Below, piece by piece: positions 8,903 to 18,508 of a DNA stretch of 64,000 nt. Position numbers and translations under genes: made by a program. The stretch's first letter is position 1, and every line of letters begins with the position of its first letter. The notes under the pieces were generated by a model. The model was not told the DNA's origin. It was given only the letters and a program-made list of their open reading frames with translations, and ran no database searches. Source of the DNA: an uncultured Marvinbryantia sp. (lineage in GTDB: Bacteria; Bacillota; Clostridia; Lachnospirales; Lachnospiraceae); the NCBI RefSeq assembly GCF_905201705.1, contig NZ_CAJKOX010000009.1, positions 49,790 through 113,789 of the forward strand, read 5' to 3'.

Positions 8903-10678
8903 TTAGCAGGCTTGAAAGGAGAAGCTCGCCGCCGCGATCTCCCGCACACGTTTCTGCTCCGCTATCAGCTTCTGCAGCCCTGCCATATCGGTGGGCGACA
9001 ATTCTTTTTTCCGCCTCTCCAGACTGCTCAGGAAGATCTTCTGCAGGGTTTCCTTAAATGCTTTCTCGCGCTCCGCCTCCGACTCCACCGCCAGCGTGGA
9101 ATGAAAGAGCGCCGCCGCCTGGCTCTGCTCCTCCGGATCGGTAAAATGATTGATAATCTTTGCCGGGGATTTTTCCCCCGCCTCATACTGCGCAAATAAA
9201 AGCTCCGCCACCGTCCGGTACGGCTCCCCGGTGAAATCATCCGGCGTGATAAACCTGCGCGCGCCCTCATAGAGCGACGGGTACTCGATCAGCCACGTGA
9301 GGAGCAGCTTCTGGGACTTTAAGAGCCCCGGCTCTTTTTCCTGCCGCCGTGCCTGACTGCGCGCAGTCTCCGTCCGCGAATAATTCATGCCTTTCAGCGC
9401 AATGCTGTTCACCAGCTTACGAAGGCTGTCCGCGCCCACTCCGTAGCGGCGCGCCACTGCCTCCAGATAATTTTCGCGCTCCAGCTCCTGCTCAAAACCC
9501 ACTAACTTTTTGGCAACCGCCTCATAAAACGCCGTCTTTCCCTTGGGATCGTTCATATCAAAGGATTTTTGCAGAATATCCGTCTCAAACAGGAAGCTGT
9601 TCTGAGCGTCGTCGATCCGCTTCTGAAATTCCTCCGCTCCAAGCGCCTTGATAAATTCATCAGGATCTTTATAAGGGCGCATATTCAGCACGCGCGCCGT
9701 CACCCCCGCCTCCGCAAGCAGCGGGATCGCGCGCAAAGCCGCGCGCACGCCCGCCTCGTCGCTGTCGTAGGTCAGTATCACCTCGTCCGTATAACGGCGG
9801 ATGAGACTGGCATGCTGCGAGGTCAGCGCCGTCCCCAGGGATGCTACCGCATTGATAAATCCAGCCTGGTGCAGCGAGATCACATCCATATAGCCCTCGC
9901 ACACCAGAAGCTGCTTCTTGCGCGCGGTCTTTGCAAAATTCAGCCCGTAAAGATTACGGCTCTTATCAAACACCACCGTCTCCGGGGAATTTAAATATTT
10001 CGGTTTTCCGTCGCCCATCACGCGGCCGCCAAAGCCGATCACCCTGCCGTTCACGTCCATGATCGGGAAGATGACGCGGTTCCAGAATTTATCGTACATG
10101 CCATGCTTCTCGTCCACCTGCATCAGCCCGGACTGCGCCAGCAGCTCGTCTGAGATACCCTTTCCCTTCAGATAACGGTAGAGATCGTTGCTGTATTTAT
10201 TTGCATAGCCGAGTCCGAAGCGGTGAATCGTCTCATCTGAAAGCTGGCGGTCCTTCAGATACTTCATGGCATGTGCGCCGTTCTCCTGGCGGAGCTGATA
10301 GTAAAAATACTTCGCCGCCATTTTATTTAATTCCAGAATACGGCTGCGCAGGCTCTGCTCCCGCCGCATCTCCTCACTCGCCTCCTGCTCCGGAAGCTGC
10401 ACGCCCGCGCGGTCAGCCAGCACCTTCATCGCTTCCGGGAAGGTATAGTGCTCGTATTCCATCAGAAACGTAAAGACATTGCCGCCCGCTCCGCAGCCAA
10501 AGCAATAATACATCTGCTTTTCCCGCGATACGGAGAAAGACGCCGATTTTTCGCTGTGAAACGGACATAGTCCAAAGTAAGAGCTGCCCTTTCTCTGCAG
10601 CCGTACATAGCCTGAGATCACATCCACAATATCATTTCTGGAGCGCACCTCTTCCACAAGATCCTCCGAGTAAAACAT
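8903..10678 (-). CDS. dnaG: DNA primase
   Basis: The 591-residue primase lays RNA primers at the replication fork. The CHC2 zinc finger is visible as CPFH (residues 38-41) and CFGC (59-62). The Toprim core shows LVCEGYMDVISLHQAG and LTYDSDEAG. The C-terminal third is the helicase-binding region. The start at MFYSEDLVEEVRSRND has AAAGGAAG upstream; the extension to 10732 overlaps dgt and is unlikely. It lies 16 bases after dgt. Confidence 0.95.
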   Translation of the reverse strand: MFYSEDLVEEVRSRNDIVDVISGYVRLQRKGSSYFGLCPFHSEKSASFSVSREKQMYYCFGCGAGGNVFTFLMEYEHYTFPEAMKVLADRAGVQLPEQEASEEMRREQSLRSRILELNKMAAKYFYYQLRQENGAHAMKYLKDRQLSDETIHRFGLGYANKYSNDLYRYLKGKGISDELLAQSGLMQVDEKHGMYDKFWNRVIFPIMDVNGRVIGFGGRVMGDGKPKYLNSPETVVFDKSRNLYGLNFAKTARKKQLLVCEGYMDVISLHQAGFINAVASLGTALTSQHASLIRRYTDEVILTYDSDEAGVRAALRAIPLLAEAGVTARVLNMRPYKDPDEFIKALGAEEFQKRIDDAQNSFLFETDILQKSFDMNDPKGKTAFYEAVAKKLVGFEQELERENYLEAVARRYGVGADSLRKLVNSIALKGMNYSRTETARSQARRQEKEPGLLKSQKLLLTWLIEYPSLYEGARRFITPDDFTGEPYRTVAELLFAQYEAGEKSPAKIINHFTDPEEQSQAAALFHSTLAVESEAEREKAFKETLQKIFLSSLERRKKELSPTDMAGLQKLIAEQKRVREIAAASFSFQAC

Positions 10679-10694
10679 CGTTTTCTTCCTTTCT

Positions 10695-11702
10695 TTAAAG
10701 CCTCCACGCCTTCGGAATAAAGTATTCCGCATATTTCGTCATCGCATACTGGTCGGTCATGCCGGAAATGTAATCACACACCACGCGCGGCACGCTCTGC
10801 CCGCCTCTTGTCACCATCTCCTGGTATTCCAGCGGCAGCACCTCCAGGTGCTTTTCATAATATTCGTACAGGGCAGCGATCATATTCTCCGCCTTGGTCT
10901 CCTCTCCCTTTGCAGCCGGGTTCGTATACACGCTCTTAAACATGAATTTGCGGATATTCTTCATTGCCTGCTCCACCTCCGGCGACTGGCAGATATCCGG
11001 TTTTCCCTGGCTGTTGCTCACGATATCGTGGATCATCGTGTTCAGCCGCTCCTTGATGGTGCTGCCGAGCACCTGACGGTATTCCAGCGGGATCTCCTCC
11101 TCGCGCAGGATGCCCGCGCGCTCCGCGTCATCAATATCGTGGTTGATATAAGCGATCTTATCCGAGAGACGCACAACCTTCCCCTCCAGCGTAGAAGGAT
11201 TCCCGCTCGTACGGTGATTGCGGATGCCGTCCCGCACCTCCCAGGTGAGGTTTAGTCCCCTGCCCTTTTTCTCCAGCAGCTCCACCACGCGGATGCTCTG
11301 CTCGCTGTGGATAAATCCGTCCGGGCAGACACGGTTCAGCACGCGCTCCCCGGCGTGGCCGAACGGCGTGTGTCCGAGGTCGTGCCCCATCGCGATCGCT
11401 TCCGTCAGATTTTCGTTCAGGCGCAGCGCCTGCGCGATCGTGCGCGCGATCTGCGACACCTCCAGCGTGTGCGTCAGACGGTCGCGGTAGTGGTCGCCCT
11501 GCGGATTCAGAAAGACCTGCGTCTTATGCTTTAACCTTCGGAACGATTTGCAATGCAGAATGCGGTCGCGGTCACGCTGGTAGACCGGCCGTATATCACA
11601 CTGTGCCTCTTCCCGGTCTCTTCCGCGCGTATTTCTGCTCAGACTCGCGTATTCACTTAAAAACTCCTCTTCCCTGTTTTCCGCCATCTCCCGGATGTTC
11701 AT
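10695..11702 (-). CDS. dgt: Deoxyguanosinetriphosphate triphosphohydrolase-like protein
   Basis: The 335-residue HD-domain protein hydrolyses dNTPs to nucleoside and tripolyphosphate in characterised relatives. The metal site is spread over RLTHTLEVSQIAR, MGHDLGHTPFGHAGE and the later Asp in RLSDKIAYINHD. The start at MNIREMAENREEEF has AAGGGAGGGG upstream. A dgt-dnaG pair is common in clostridia, suggesting a link between nucleotide pools and replication. Confidence 0.88.
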   Translation of the reverse strand: MNIREMAENREEEFLSEYASLSRNTRGRDREEAQCDIRPVYQRDRDRILHCKSFRRLKHKTQVFLNPQGDHYRDRLTHTLEVSQIARTIAQALRLNENLTEAIAMGHDLGHTPFGHAGERVLNRVCPDGFIHSEQSIRVVELLEKKGRGLNLTWEVRDGIRNHRTSGNPSTLEGKVVRLSDKIAYINHDIDDAERAGILREEEIPLEYRQVLGSTIKERLNTMIHDIVSNSQGKPDICQSPEVEQAMKNIRKFMFKSVYTNPAAKGEETKAENMIAALYEYYEKHLEVLPLEYQEMVTRGGQSVPRVVCDYISGMTDQYAMTKYAEYFIPKAWRL

Positions 11703-11777
11703 AGACTTCCCCTCCCTTGCTGAAATTCCATTTTTCAAAAATTCCGGTCCTCACAATGCTCTTTTCGCCCCCTGCCT

Positions 11778-14015
11778 TCACGGCTTCAGATGCCCGGTCA
11801 CGGTGTATCCGTCGTCTGTTACCTTCACTGTGATCGCGCCCAAAAGATCGGTGCGCGCCGCCAGACTGCCGCTCTCGTCGAGCCGCTTTAGCAGCTGGGC
11901 GTGCGGATGCCCGTAGGAATTGTTTTCCCCGCAGGAGATTACCGCGATCTCCGGTTTTGTCATCTCCAGAAAAAGCTCCGGCGTGGAATTCTTTGAGCCG
12001 TGATGCGCCGCCTTCAGCACATCCACATCGCCAAGGCTTCCCTCCTGCAGAAGCGCCTTCTCGCCGGTTCCTTCCACATCTCCCGTAAACAGGGCTTTGA
12101 AGGAACCGACGCTCACCTCGGCGACCACCGAAGAGGCGTTGCCGTTTTCATAAGCGCTCCCCCGCTGCGGCGCAAGAATCCGCACCGTCATATCTCCGGC
12201 GTTTATGATATCGCCTTTTCCCACAAAGCGCACCGGGATTTCCTGTTTTTTTGCCAGAGACAAAAGCTGCTCTGCTATCTCGTTTTCTTCTCCCGCATCC
12301 GGCAGCAGCAGCGTCCCGACGGTGATCCCCGCCGCATTGCGTCCGTCAAGTCCGCGCTCGTACCCCTCCAGCATCTCCAGAAGCGCGCTCACATGATCTT
12401 TGTCATAGTGGGAGATCAGCCAGTAATCCACCCTGGCGATGCCGCTGCTTTTCAGAAACGGCTCCACACAGTTTTCGGCTAACTTACTTTCGCTGCTGCT
12501 TCCGCCGTCAATCATCCAGACAGAATGATCCCGGTTCCGGATACAGCAGCCGTCTCCCTGCCCCACATCCAGAAACGTCATCGAAAAGGCGTGCGGCTCT
12601 CCGGCAAAAAATACTCCTGTTAATAGTATAAATGCAATGCCACACTTTATCAAATCCATTTTTTCTGTTTTCATAAAAAATTCATGATTTTTCCGTCCGT
12701 TTTCAAATTTTTTGCAGAAAAACATCGCCGAAAACAGAACCGCATAGTAAGCGGCTATTTTCACCGGCTGCGGCTGCCCCGTCACAATCCCCGCGAACGG
12801 CAAAAGACGCAGCTTTCCACACGCAAATGCAATGCCCTTCAGCAGATAATGAGCGGGCGCCAGCACAAAGCTTCCAAGCTCCCGGTTAAGAGCAGCGCCG
12901 GCGATCCCCGCCATGCCAAAGCCCAGCACAAAGGGCATCAGCGGCAGCACACAGATATTCAGAAGCACATTATATAATGGAAACTGATAGTAAAAATATG
13001 CCGTCACCGGAAGCGTCATGATCTGAACTCCCATGCTCATGCCAAGCGTCGTCCCCTTTAAAAGACGGCTCCGGAAGGTTTGCGCAAACAAAATGCCGCC
13101 CACCGCGCCAAAGGACAAAAGAAATCCCGCCTGGTGCAGCGCCCTGGCTCTGCAGAGCAATATCGCCGCGGCGGAAACCGCCAGGCTGGTAGCGGGATCT
13201 GCCGTGCGCCCCGTCACCTGCGACAGAAGGAAAATGCCAAACATCAGCACCGCCCGCACTGCCGAGACCGGATATCCGGTCATGCAGGCATACGCCGCCA
13301 TTACCACGCCGCATATTGCTGCAGAGCCGGTAAAGGAAACGCGCAGTCTCCGCAGCGCCCCAAACAGCGCCATGCCGGTCATGGAAACATGCAGCCCTGA
13401 AATCGCAAGCAAATGTAAAATCCCGGTATCCGCATACAGGTCTTTTATTTTCTCGTCCAGGATTCCCTTGTCGCCGAGCAGCATCGCAGACAGCACGCCC
13501 GCGTCGGTATCCTCCCCGGCATCCTCCAAAAGTCCCCTTGCATATCGACGAAATTCAGAAATCGCGTTTCGCACCGGATAGATACCGGTATCCCGCTGCA
13601 AAATTTCTGCTCTCCGCAAAAGTATTTCGACGCCCATATCCGCATAGTATGCTTTTGCGTCAAAGCCGCCCGGATTTCTCTGCTCCTTCGGATAAGTGCA
13701 GACACCGGAAACACGCACACGATTTCCGATTTTAACTTCCTGCGCCCGCTTTAAATATACGATCATTCTGTTTTCATATTCACTGGTTTTCTGCGAAGAA
13801 TCCGCAGCCTGTGATTCAATGGAAATGTCTTTCAGATAAATTCTCTGACTTTCTTGTTTAAATTCCTGTCTGTAAACTGTGCCGCTTACCGAAAGATCCG
13901 CGCCCTCCGGCGCCGGGGAGACAGACGTATTCTGCGTCTCTCCCCGGAAAACGCCGGAAAATGCAAACCACAAAAGAAGCAGACAGCAGATACAGCATAG
14001 ATGCCTCTCCCGCAT
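11778..14015 (-). CDS. comEC: ComEC/Rec2-type DNA uptake channel
   Basis: The 745-residue protein has the three-part ComEC layout: an N-terminal membrane-anchored OB-like domain (about 1-170), a polytopic competence domain with several membrane helices including LLAISGLHVSMTGMALFGAL (about 200-460), and a C-terminal metallo-beta-lactamase domain with FLDVGQGDGCC, LISHYDKDHVSALL and KAAHHGSKNS. It transports single-stranded DNA in naturally competent bacteria, and the C-terminal domain may degrade the second strand. comEA lies upstream in the same direction, separated by three signalling/lipoprotein genes. Confidence 0.9.
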   Translation of the reverse strand: MRERHLCCICCLLLLWFAFSGVFRGETQNTSVSPAPEGADLSVSGTVYRQEFKQESQRIYLKDISIESQAADSSQKTSEYENRMIVYLKRAQEVKIGNRVRVSGVCTYPKEQRNPGGFDAKAYYADMGVEILLRRAEILQRDTGIYPVRNAISEFRRYARGLLEDAGEDTDAGVLSAMLLGDKGILDEKIKDLYADTGILHLLAISGLHVSMTGMALFGALRRLRVSFTGSAAICGVVMAAYACMTGYPVSAVRAVLMFGIFLLSQVTGRTADPATSLAVSAAAILLCRARALHQAGFLLSFGAVGGILFAQTFRSRLLKGTTLGMSMGVQIMTLPVTAYFYYQFPLYNVLLNICVLPLMPFVLGFGMAGIAGAALNRELGSFVLAPAHYLLKGIAFACGKLRLLPFAGIVTGQPQPVKIAAYYAVLFSAMFFCKKFENGRKNHEFFMKTEKMDLIKCGIAFILLTGVFFAGEPHAFSMTFLDVGQGDGCCIRNRDHSVWMIDGGSSSESKLAENCVEPFLKSSGIARVDYWLISHYDKDHVSALLEMLEGYERGLDGRNAAGITVGTLLLPDAGEENEIAEQLLSLAKKQEIPVRFVGKGDIINAGDMTVRILAPQRGSAYENGNASSVVAEVSVGSFKALFTGDVEGTGEKALLQEGSLGDVDVLKAAHHGSKNSTPELFLEMTKPEIAVISCGENNSYGHPHAQLLKRLDESGSLAARTDLLGAITVKVTDDGYTVTGHLKP

Positions 14016-14082
14016 TCGTCTCTCCTTTTCTTTTGCCTTCCTGCAGCTTCCTTCAGCGTCGGAAACTGCCGCGTTTTTGTAT

Positions 14083-15051
14083 TTACAGCCCGACCGAGGG
14101 CTTCCCGTCCTGTTCCAGCTCCGCCTCTGTGCTCTCCACAGTCTCGATCAGCTCGCTGTTCCGATGGAACGGTCCCGACAGATTCAGACTTTCCTTGTAC
14201 AGCACGTTCGACTGTCCCTCCACCTGGAACTGTACGCGCTCCACGTCCAGCATATCGCAGAGACTGTCTACGATCGCGTAGATCGTTACCTCCGGAAGAA
14301 GCGCTTCATCCCCGCGCACGTTCAGGAACTCCTTGCTCAGGTTCAGCGTGCAGAGGTTGCCCTCCACCGAAACGCTGAGCACGCGCACATCCTCCGGCAG
14401 TATCGGCAGAAGCTGCGTATTCATCGGTCCCTTCAAAAGCTGCTCCATCACGACCCGCTCCAGCGTAGTATTGCTGGAATAATGGACATTGCGGACTTCT
14501 CTGACGATTTTATTGCCGTCCTTATTGGAAAAATACAGAGAAAGCGCCGCATACCGGTAAGAATTTGTTCCAACCAGCTGATTGATAAACATACTGCCCG
14601 TCATCGCTCCCACCGGCTCACCGGAAATATCCCGCAGCACATCATTTCCAATATGGAATACCACGGTACGGATTTCCTTCACCTGCGTCATCGTCATGAC
14701 AACTCCCGCGCGCAGAAGGATCTCGCTTGCGTTATCAAGCTCCTCATAGGTGTCGTTGAAAGTAACGGTGAGCTGTCCGTCCGACAGGGAGCTGCCGGTA
14801 ATCTCTACCCCCGACGTAAGCAGACTGGTATGCTCTGCCGACACTGAAGGCGACGCAAGCTTTTCCAGAAGCTCTGCCGCAATCTCTTCCGTATCCTCTG
14901 CCTGTGGATGATAGCTCTCCGAAGAAAGCTCCGTGCGCTCCAGGTTTGTATAATAAATCTGGTATCCGGAATTATCCGTTCCCGCTTTCGTGCAGCCCGA
15001 CATGCCGATCAGCAGGATCACAATCAAAAAACTGAAAAAAATCTTTTTCAT
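14083..15051 (-). CDS. GerMN-domain lipoprotein
   Basis: The 322-residue protein has a lipoprotein signal (MKKIFFSFLIVILLIGMSGC, lipid-modified Cys at 20). Two GerMN-type modules follow, one around DGQLTVTFNDTYEEL and one around EGNLCTLNLSKEFLNV. GerM proteins in spore formers are tied to sporulation and the cell surface. Here the gene follows a histidine kinase gene by 13 bases, so the lipoprotein may modulate the kinase from outside (inference from position). Confidence 0.82.
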   Translation of the reverse strand: MKKIFFSFLIVILLIGMSGCTKAGTDNSGYQIYYTNLERTELSSESYHPQAEDTEEIAAELLEKLASPSVSAEHTSLLTSGVEITGSSLSDGQLTVTFNDTYEELDNASEILLRAGVVMTMTQVKEIRTVVFHIGNDVLRDISGEPVGAMTGSMFINQLVGTNSYRYAALSLYFSNKDGNKIVREVRNVHYSSNTTLERVVMEQLLKGPMNTQLLPILPEDVRVLSVSVEGNLCTLNLSKEFLNVRGDEALLPEVTIYAIVDSLCDMLDVERVQFQVEGQSNVLYKESLNLSGPFHRNSELIETVESTEAELEQDGKPSVGL

Positions 15052-15064
15052 CGCTGCCTCCCGA

Positions 15065-16516
15065 CTACTCCGAATAGAGCAGCGGAACGCGCACGGTAAA
15101 CGTCGTTCCGTTCCCCTCTTCGCTGTATACTTTAATTACGCCGCGATGCATCAGGATCGCATTTCTCGCAATCGCAAGCCCAAGCCCGGTACCGCCGATC
15201 TCTCTGGAATGCGATTTGTCCACCCGGTAAAAACGCTCGAAAATATGCTCCTGATCCGCCTGCGGGATGCCGATTCCGTTATCCTCCACCTTCACATAAA
15301 AATATTTGTGATCCGTGTTGATCGACAGGTGAACCCAGCCGCCCTCCCGGTTGTACTTTACAGCATTTTCCACGAGGTTTGACAGCGCAAGCGTCAGCTT
15401 TGTCTCATCCACCTCCGCGATCACCGGTTTATAGCTGTCAAACACCAGCTCAATATTCCGCTTTGCCGCGATCGGACGCAGACGCTTCAGGATCAGCTCG
15501 ATCAGCTCGTTGATATTTGTGGACTGGATATTGACGTCGGATGCTCTGCGGTCCATCTTTACAAGCGAAAGCAGATCGTTGATGATCTTGTTTTCACGCT
15601 CGATCTCCTCTGCGATATCCTGCAGAAATTCCTTGTAAAGCTCCGCCGGCACATCCTCCTGCATCAGCAGGGAATCCGCCAGTACCTTCATTGAGGTGAT
15701 CGGCGTTTTCAGCTCATGAGAGACATTCGACACAAATTCCTGGCGCGAATCGTCCAGCGTCTTCATTCTGCCGAGCATACGGTTATACGCTTCCGAGAGC
15801 ACCTGCGTTTCCGTGTAATCCACCAGCGTGAGATCGTCCTCCAGAAATCCGCCGCTGATTCCCTCCAGCGCCTGCGTCACCTTGCCAAACGGCTTTACCA
15901 GAATGCTAGACGCATACAGCGCCGCCACCAGGACCGCAGCAATTAAACCCACCTGCAGGATCGATACCTGTCTGCTGAGTTCTTCCTTACTTTCCATGAT
16001 ATCTGCCGTCTCGGAGCTGACGATCAGCGCCCCGACGACCTGCTTCGTGACCGCCTCCTGGATCGGGATCGCCAGCTCGACAAAACGGCTCGACGAATCG
16101 CGCGTAAGACTGACCTCCCCGCGGAAGCATTTGATCACCTCCTCGGATACGAGATATTTCCCGACATCCAGGCTATAGGTATCCTCAATAATCTCAAACT
16201 CCCGGTTCGCCACCACCAGGCGTCCGTTGTACAGCTTCGCGAGCTGCTCCATCTCCGTCGCAAAACCGCCGATATCCAGATTCAGATTGGTAACAGCGGT
16301 GCCCATACGGTCGGCGAGATTCTGACTCTGATTCTGCAGCATCCTGCCCCGCTGGATCAATGACTGCTCCTCATACCGTTCCAGAATGTTCATCTTCATC
16401 AGCAGGATCGGAATGATGCCGACCAGACAGACGATCAGAAAAATGCGCAGTCTGAGGCTTTTCAGCAGACGGACGACTCCGGTTTTTTGAAAAATTGACT
16501 TCAGTTTGTTTTTCAT
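15065..16516 (-). CDS. Sensor histidine kinase, HAMP type
   Basis: The 483-residue membrane kinase has TM1 at about 22-42, an extracytoplasmic sensor domain, TM2 at about 185-207, a HAMP linker, the H-box FVSNVSHELKTPITS (His 267) and the ATPase motifs NLVENAVKYN, DNGIGIP and GGTGLGLAIA. It would phosphorylate the response regulator encoded ten bases upstream. It resembles the WalK/PhoR class tied to cell-wall stress in Gram-positives, but the signal is unknown. Confidence 0.9.
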   Translation of the reverse strand: MKNKLKSIFQKTGVVRLLKSLRLRIFLIVCLVGIIPILLMKMNILERYEEQSLIQRGRMLQNQSQNLADRMGTAVTNLNLDIGGFATEMEQLAKLYNGRLVVANREFEIIEDTYSLDVGKYLVSEEVIKCFRGEVSLTRDSSSRFVELAIPIQEAVTKQVVGALIVSSETADIMESKEELSRQVSILQVGLIAAVLVAALYASSILVKPFGKVTQALEGISGGFLEDDLTLVDYTETQVLSEAYNRMLGRMKTLDDSRQEFVSNVSHELKTPITSMKVLADSLLMQEDVPAELYKEFLQDIAEEIERENKIINDLLSLVKMDRRASDVNIQSTNINELIELILKRLRPIAAKRNIELVFDSYKPVIAEVDETKLTLALSNLVENAVKYNREGGWVHLSINTDHKYFYVKVEDNGIGIPQADQEHIFERFYRVDKSHSREIGGTGLGLAIARNAILMHRGVIKVYSEEGNGTTFTVRVPLLYSE

Positions 16517-16525
16517 AGCTTTCCT

Positions 16526-17215
16526 TTAGTGCTGAAAATAGTAACCTACGCCCCATTTTGTATGTACGTACTTCGGTTCGCTGGGATTTGTCTCAATTTT
16601 CTCGCGAAGTCTCCGAATATGGACGTCAACCGTACGCACGTCACCCGGATATTCATACCCCCACACGGTATCCAGCAGGTTCTCGCGGCTGTACACCTTG
16701 TTCGGATTAAATACCAGAAGCTCCAGGACGTCAAATTCCTTTGCCGTCAGATTGATCTCTTTTCCTGCGATGGTCACTCTTCTGCTCTCGCAGTCCAGAA
16801 CCAGATCGCCCACCTGCACGACCCTGCTCTTGCTCTCGGCAGCGGCAGGTTTTCCGGTGCGGCGCATGATCGCCTTGAGACGCGCCTTTACCTCCAGAAT
16901 GTTGAACGGCTTTGTGATATAGTCGTCCGCCCCGTACTCAAGTCCCATAATTTTATCCATATCGTCGCCCTTTGCGGTCAGCATGACGATGGGAACGCTG
17001 GAGAACTCCCGGATCTGCTGGCACACGGAAAGACCGTCCACCTTCGGCAGCATAAGATCAAGAAGTATGATATCGTATTCCTTATTTTTTGCCATCTGAA
17101 GTGCTTCTTCCCCGTCGTATGCGCAGTCCACCTCCATGCCGTCCTGCTCCAGACTGAAACGGATTCCCTTCACAATTAATTTCTCATCATCTACTACCAA
17201 AACCTGCTTTGCCAT
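16526..17215 (-). CDS. OmpR/PhoB-family response regulator (WalR/YycF-like)
   Basis: The 229-residue regulator has a receiver domain with VVDDE, phospho-acceptor Asp 53 in LLDLMLPKVDG, Thr 80 and the switch Lys in YITKPF. A C-terminal winged-helix DNA-binding domain follows (EFDVLELLVFNPNKVYSREN to VHTKWGVGYYFQ). It pairs with the adjacent kinase. The likeness to WalR is by general pattern; a dedicated orthology test was not possible here. Confidence 0.9.
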   Translation of the reverse strand: MAKQVLVVDDEKLIVKGIRFSLEQDGMEVDCAYDGEEALQMAKNKEYDIILLDLMLPKVDGLSVCQQIREFSSVPIVMLTAKGDDMDKIMGLEYGADDYITKPFNILEVKARLKAIMRRTGKPAAAESKSRVVQVGDLVLDCESRRVTIAGKEINLTAKEFDVLELLVFNPNKVYSRENLLDTVWGYEYPGDVRTVDVHIRRLREKIETNPSEPKYVHTKWGVGYYFQH

Positions 17216-17226
17216 TTGCCTCTCCT

Positions 17227-17886
17227 TTACCTCACTGCTATCTCATCTTTTATCTTCTGAAAAGTGGCTTCCTTGATGCCGCTTACATTCATAATTTCTT
17301 CCGTCGACTGAAAGGCGCCGTTTGCCTCGCGGTACGCAATGATATCCCTTGCGCGCGACTCTCCGATACCGCTCAGGGTACAGAGCTGCGCGATATCTGC
17401 GGTGTTAATATTTACCTTCACCGCCACTGCGCTGCTCTCCTGCCCGGAAGAGACGCCGGTCACGCTCTGCTCCAAAGCAGAAATACCCTGCTGCGCGGCT
17501 TCCTCCTGTGTATACACATAGATCTTTGCCGCGTCCGCAAGAAGCGCCGCCTGGTTCAGTGACGCCAGATCTGCGTTTTCCAGCAGACCGCCTGCAGCCT
17601 CCACCGCATCACAGACGCGCATTCCCTCTTCCAGCTCGTAAACGCCCGGTCGCTGCACCGCTCCGCAGATATCAACAAAAATTTTCTGCGACTGTGTTTC
17701 CATGACATCCTGCTCCTGAAACGCCTCCGCGCCGCCTGTCTCCGATCCAGCCTCCTCTGCGGCGGTTTCATCCTGCTCCGTATAGGATTCCCAGACTACC
17801 TGCGGCTGCTTTCTTTCGCAGCCCGCGCAGCACGAAAGCACGAGCGCACCGATCAGTCCCGTATAAATTCTTTTTCTCAACTGCAT
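17227..17886 (-). CDS. comEA: ComEA-type helix-hairpin-helix DNA-binding lipoprotein
   Basis: The 219-residue protein begins with a lipoprotein signal (LVLSCCAGC), then an SLBB domain (FVDICGAVQRPGVYELEEGM) and a C-terminal double helix-hairpin-helix (INTADIAQLCTLSGIGESRA to VSGIKEATFQKI). It binds incoming DNA at the cell surface and hands it to ComEC. Lipid anchoring replaces the usual membrane helix of Bacillus ComEA. It is first in the group comEA-RR-HK-GerMN-comEC and lies behind a recognisable promoter. Confidence 0.88.
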   Translation of the reverse strand: MQLRKRIYTGLIGALVLSCCAGCERKQPQVVWESYTEQDETAAEEAGSETGGAEAFQEQDVMETQSQKIFVDICGAVQRPGVYELEEGMRVCDAVEAAGGLLENADLASLNQAALLADAAKIYVYTQEEAAQQGISALEQSVTGVSSGQESSAVAVKVNINTADIAQLCTLSGIGESRARDIIAYREANGAFQSTEEIMNVSGIKEATFQKIKDEIAVR

Positions 17887-17932
17887 ACTCTCCTTTGCCC
17901 AAAGACAGCGGAGTTCCCCTTATGCATTACCT

Positions 17933-17961
17933 ATTTTAACGGAAATCTGCGGGAATTACAA
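17933..17961 (-). promoter_or_regulatory. Promoter of the comEA-led operon
   Basis: TTGTAA (17956-17961) and TAAAAT (17933-17938) on the minus strand are 17 bases apart, about 45 bases before comEA. A second candidate just upstream, TTACAA with TGTAAT, also shows a 17-base spacer. Confidence 0.5.
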
Positions 17962-17988
17962 TAGCATTTTTAGAGTTTTGTAATGTTT

Positions 17989-18417
17989 TTATAACTCAAA
18001 TGTAATAATTCCTGCGATCGCGATCAGCATCCCGATCAGCTTGCGCACAGAAAATGCCGTCTTTTCCATACCGAAAATTCCAAAAAGCTCGATCAGCCAC
18101 GCCACCGCGAGCTGGGCGATCACGATCAGCATCGCCGATTTTGCCGGACCGAGCATACTCATGCTTTTCACCACCGTGACCGTGATAAACGCGCCGATAA
18201 CACCGCCAAGCAGCGTGTATTTGTGCGGCACCTGCGCAAGCGCGCCGAAGCTGCTGCGGTCCGTGATCAGCCAGGCCGCAAGACAGACAATGAGCGCCGA
18301 AAACTGCACAAACGAGGTCGACACCCACAGGCTTGTGTTTTTTGTGACATCCGTGTTAAAGACTCCCTGCACGCTCATCAATGCACCCGATAAGAGTGCG
18401 ATCAGAATTCCAAACAT
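17989..18417 (-). CDS. DMT-superfamily transporter, YdcZ/DUF606 family
   Basis: The 142-residue protein has about five membrane helices and the DUF606 N-terminal pattern MFGILIALLSGALMSVQGVF, with GGVIGAFITVTVVKSMSMLGP in the middle. Family substrates are mostly unknown. The ATG at 18417 has AAGGAG seven bases upstream, and that ribosome site lies inside a long inverted repeat (18422-18508), so expression is probably controlled at translation. Confidence 0.85.
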   Translation of the reverse strand: MFGILIALLSGALMSVQGVFNTDVTKNTSLWVSTSFVQFSALIVCLAAWLITDRSSFGALAQVPHKYTLLGGVIGAFITVTVVKSMSMLGPAKSAMLIVIAQLAVAWLIELFGIFGMEKTAFSVRKLIGMLIAIAGIITFEL

Positions 18418-18421
18418 AATA

Positions 18422-18508
18422 AAACTCCTTTTCTCAGATAAATATCATAGCTTTCCGATACCGGAATCTGCGGTATCTTCCAGGATAGTATCTGCAAAAA
18501 AGGAGTTT
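18422..18508 (-). promoter_or_regulatory. Structured leader that sequesters the YdcZ ribosome-binding site
   Basis: In the minus-strand transcript, AAACTCCTTTT (18508-18498) is a perfect complement of AAAAGGAGTTT (18432-18422), which contains the Shine-Dalgarno sequence. Inside it CAGATA (18494-18489) pairs with TATCTG (18440-18435), and inside that GATACCG and CGGTATC (18477-18457) form a 7-bp hairpin. The nested pairing closes an 87-base element directly before the start codon, the layout of a translational riboswitch or other cis-regulatory RNA. No known riboswitch class was recognised. Confidence 0.65.

Noticed and set aside
13879..14847. Long plus-strand ORF across the comEC start and the GerMN gene
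   Set aside because: Runs through two clear minus-strand genes and shows no domain.
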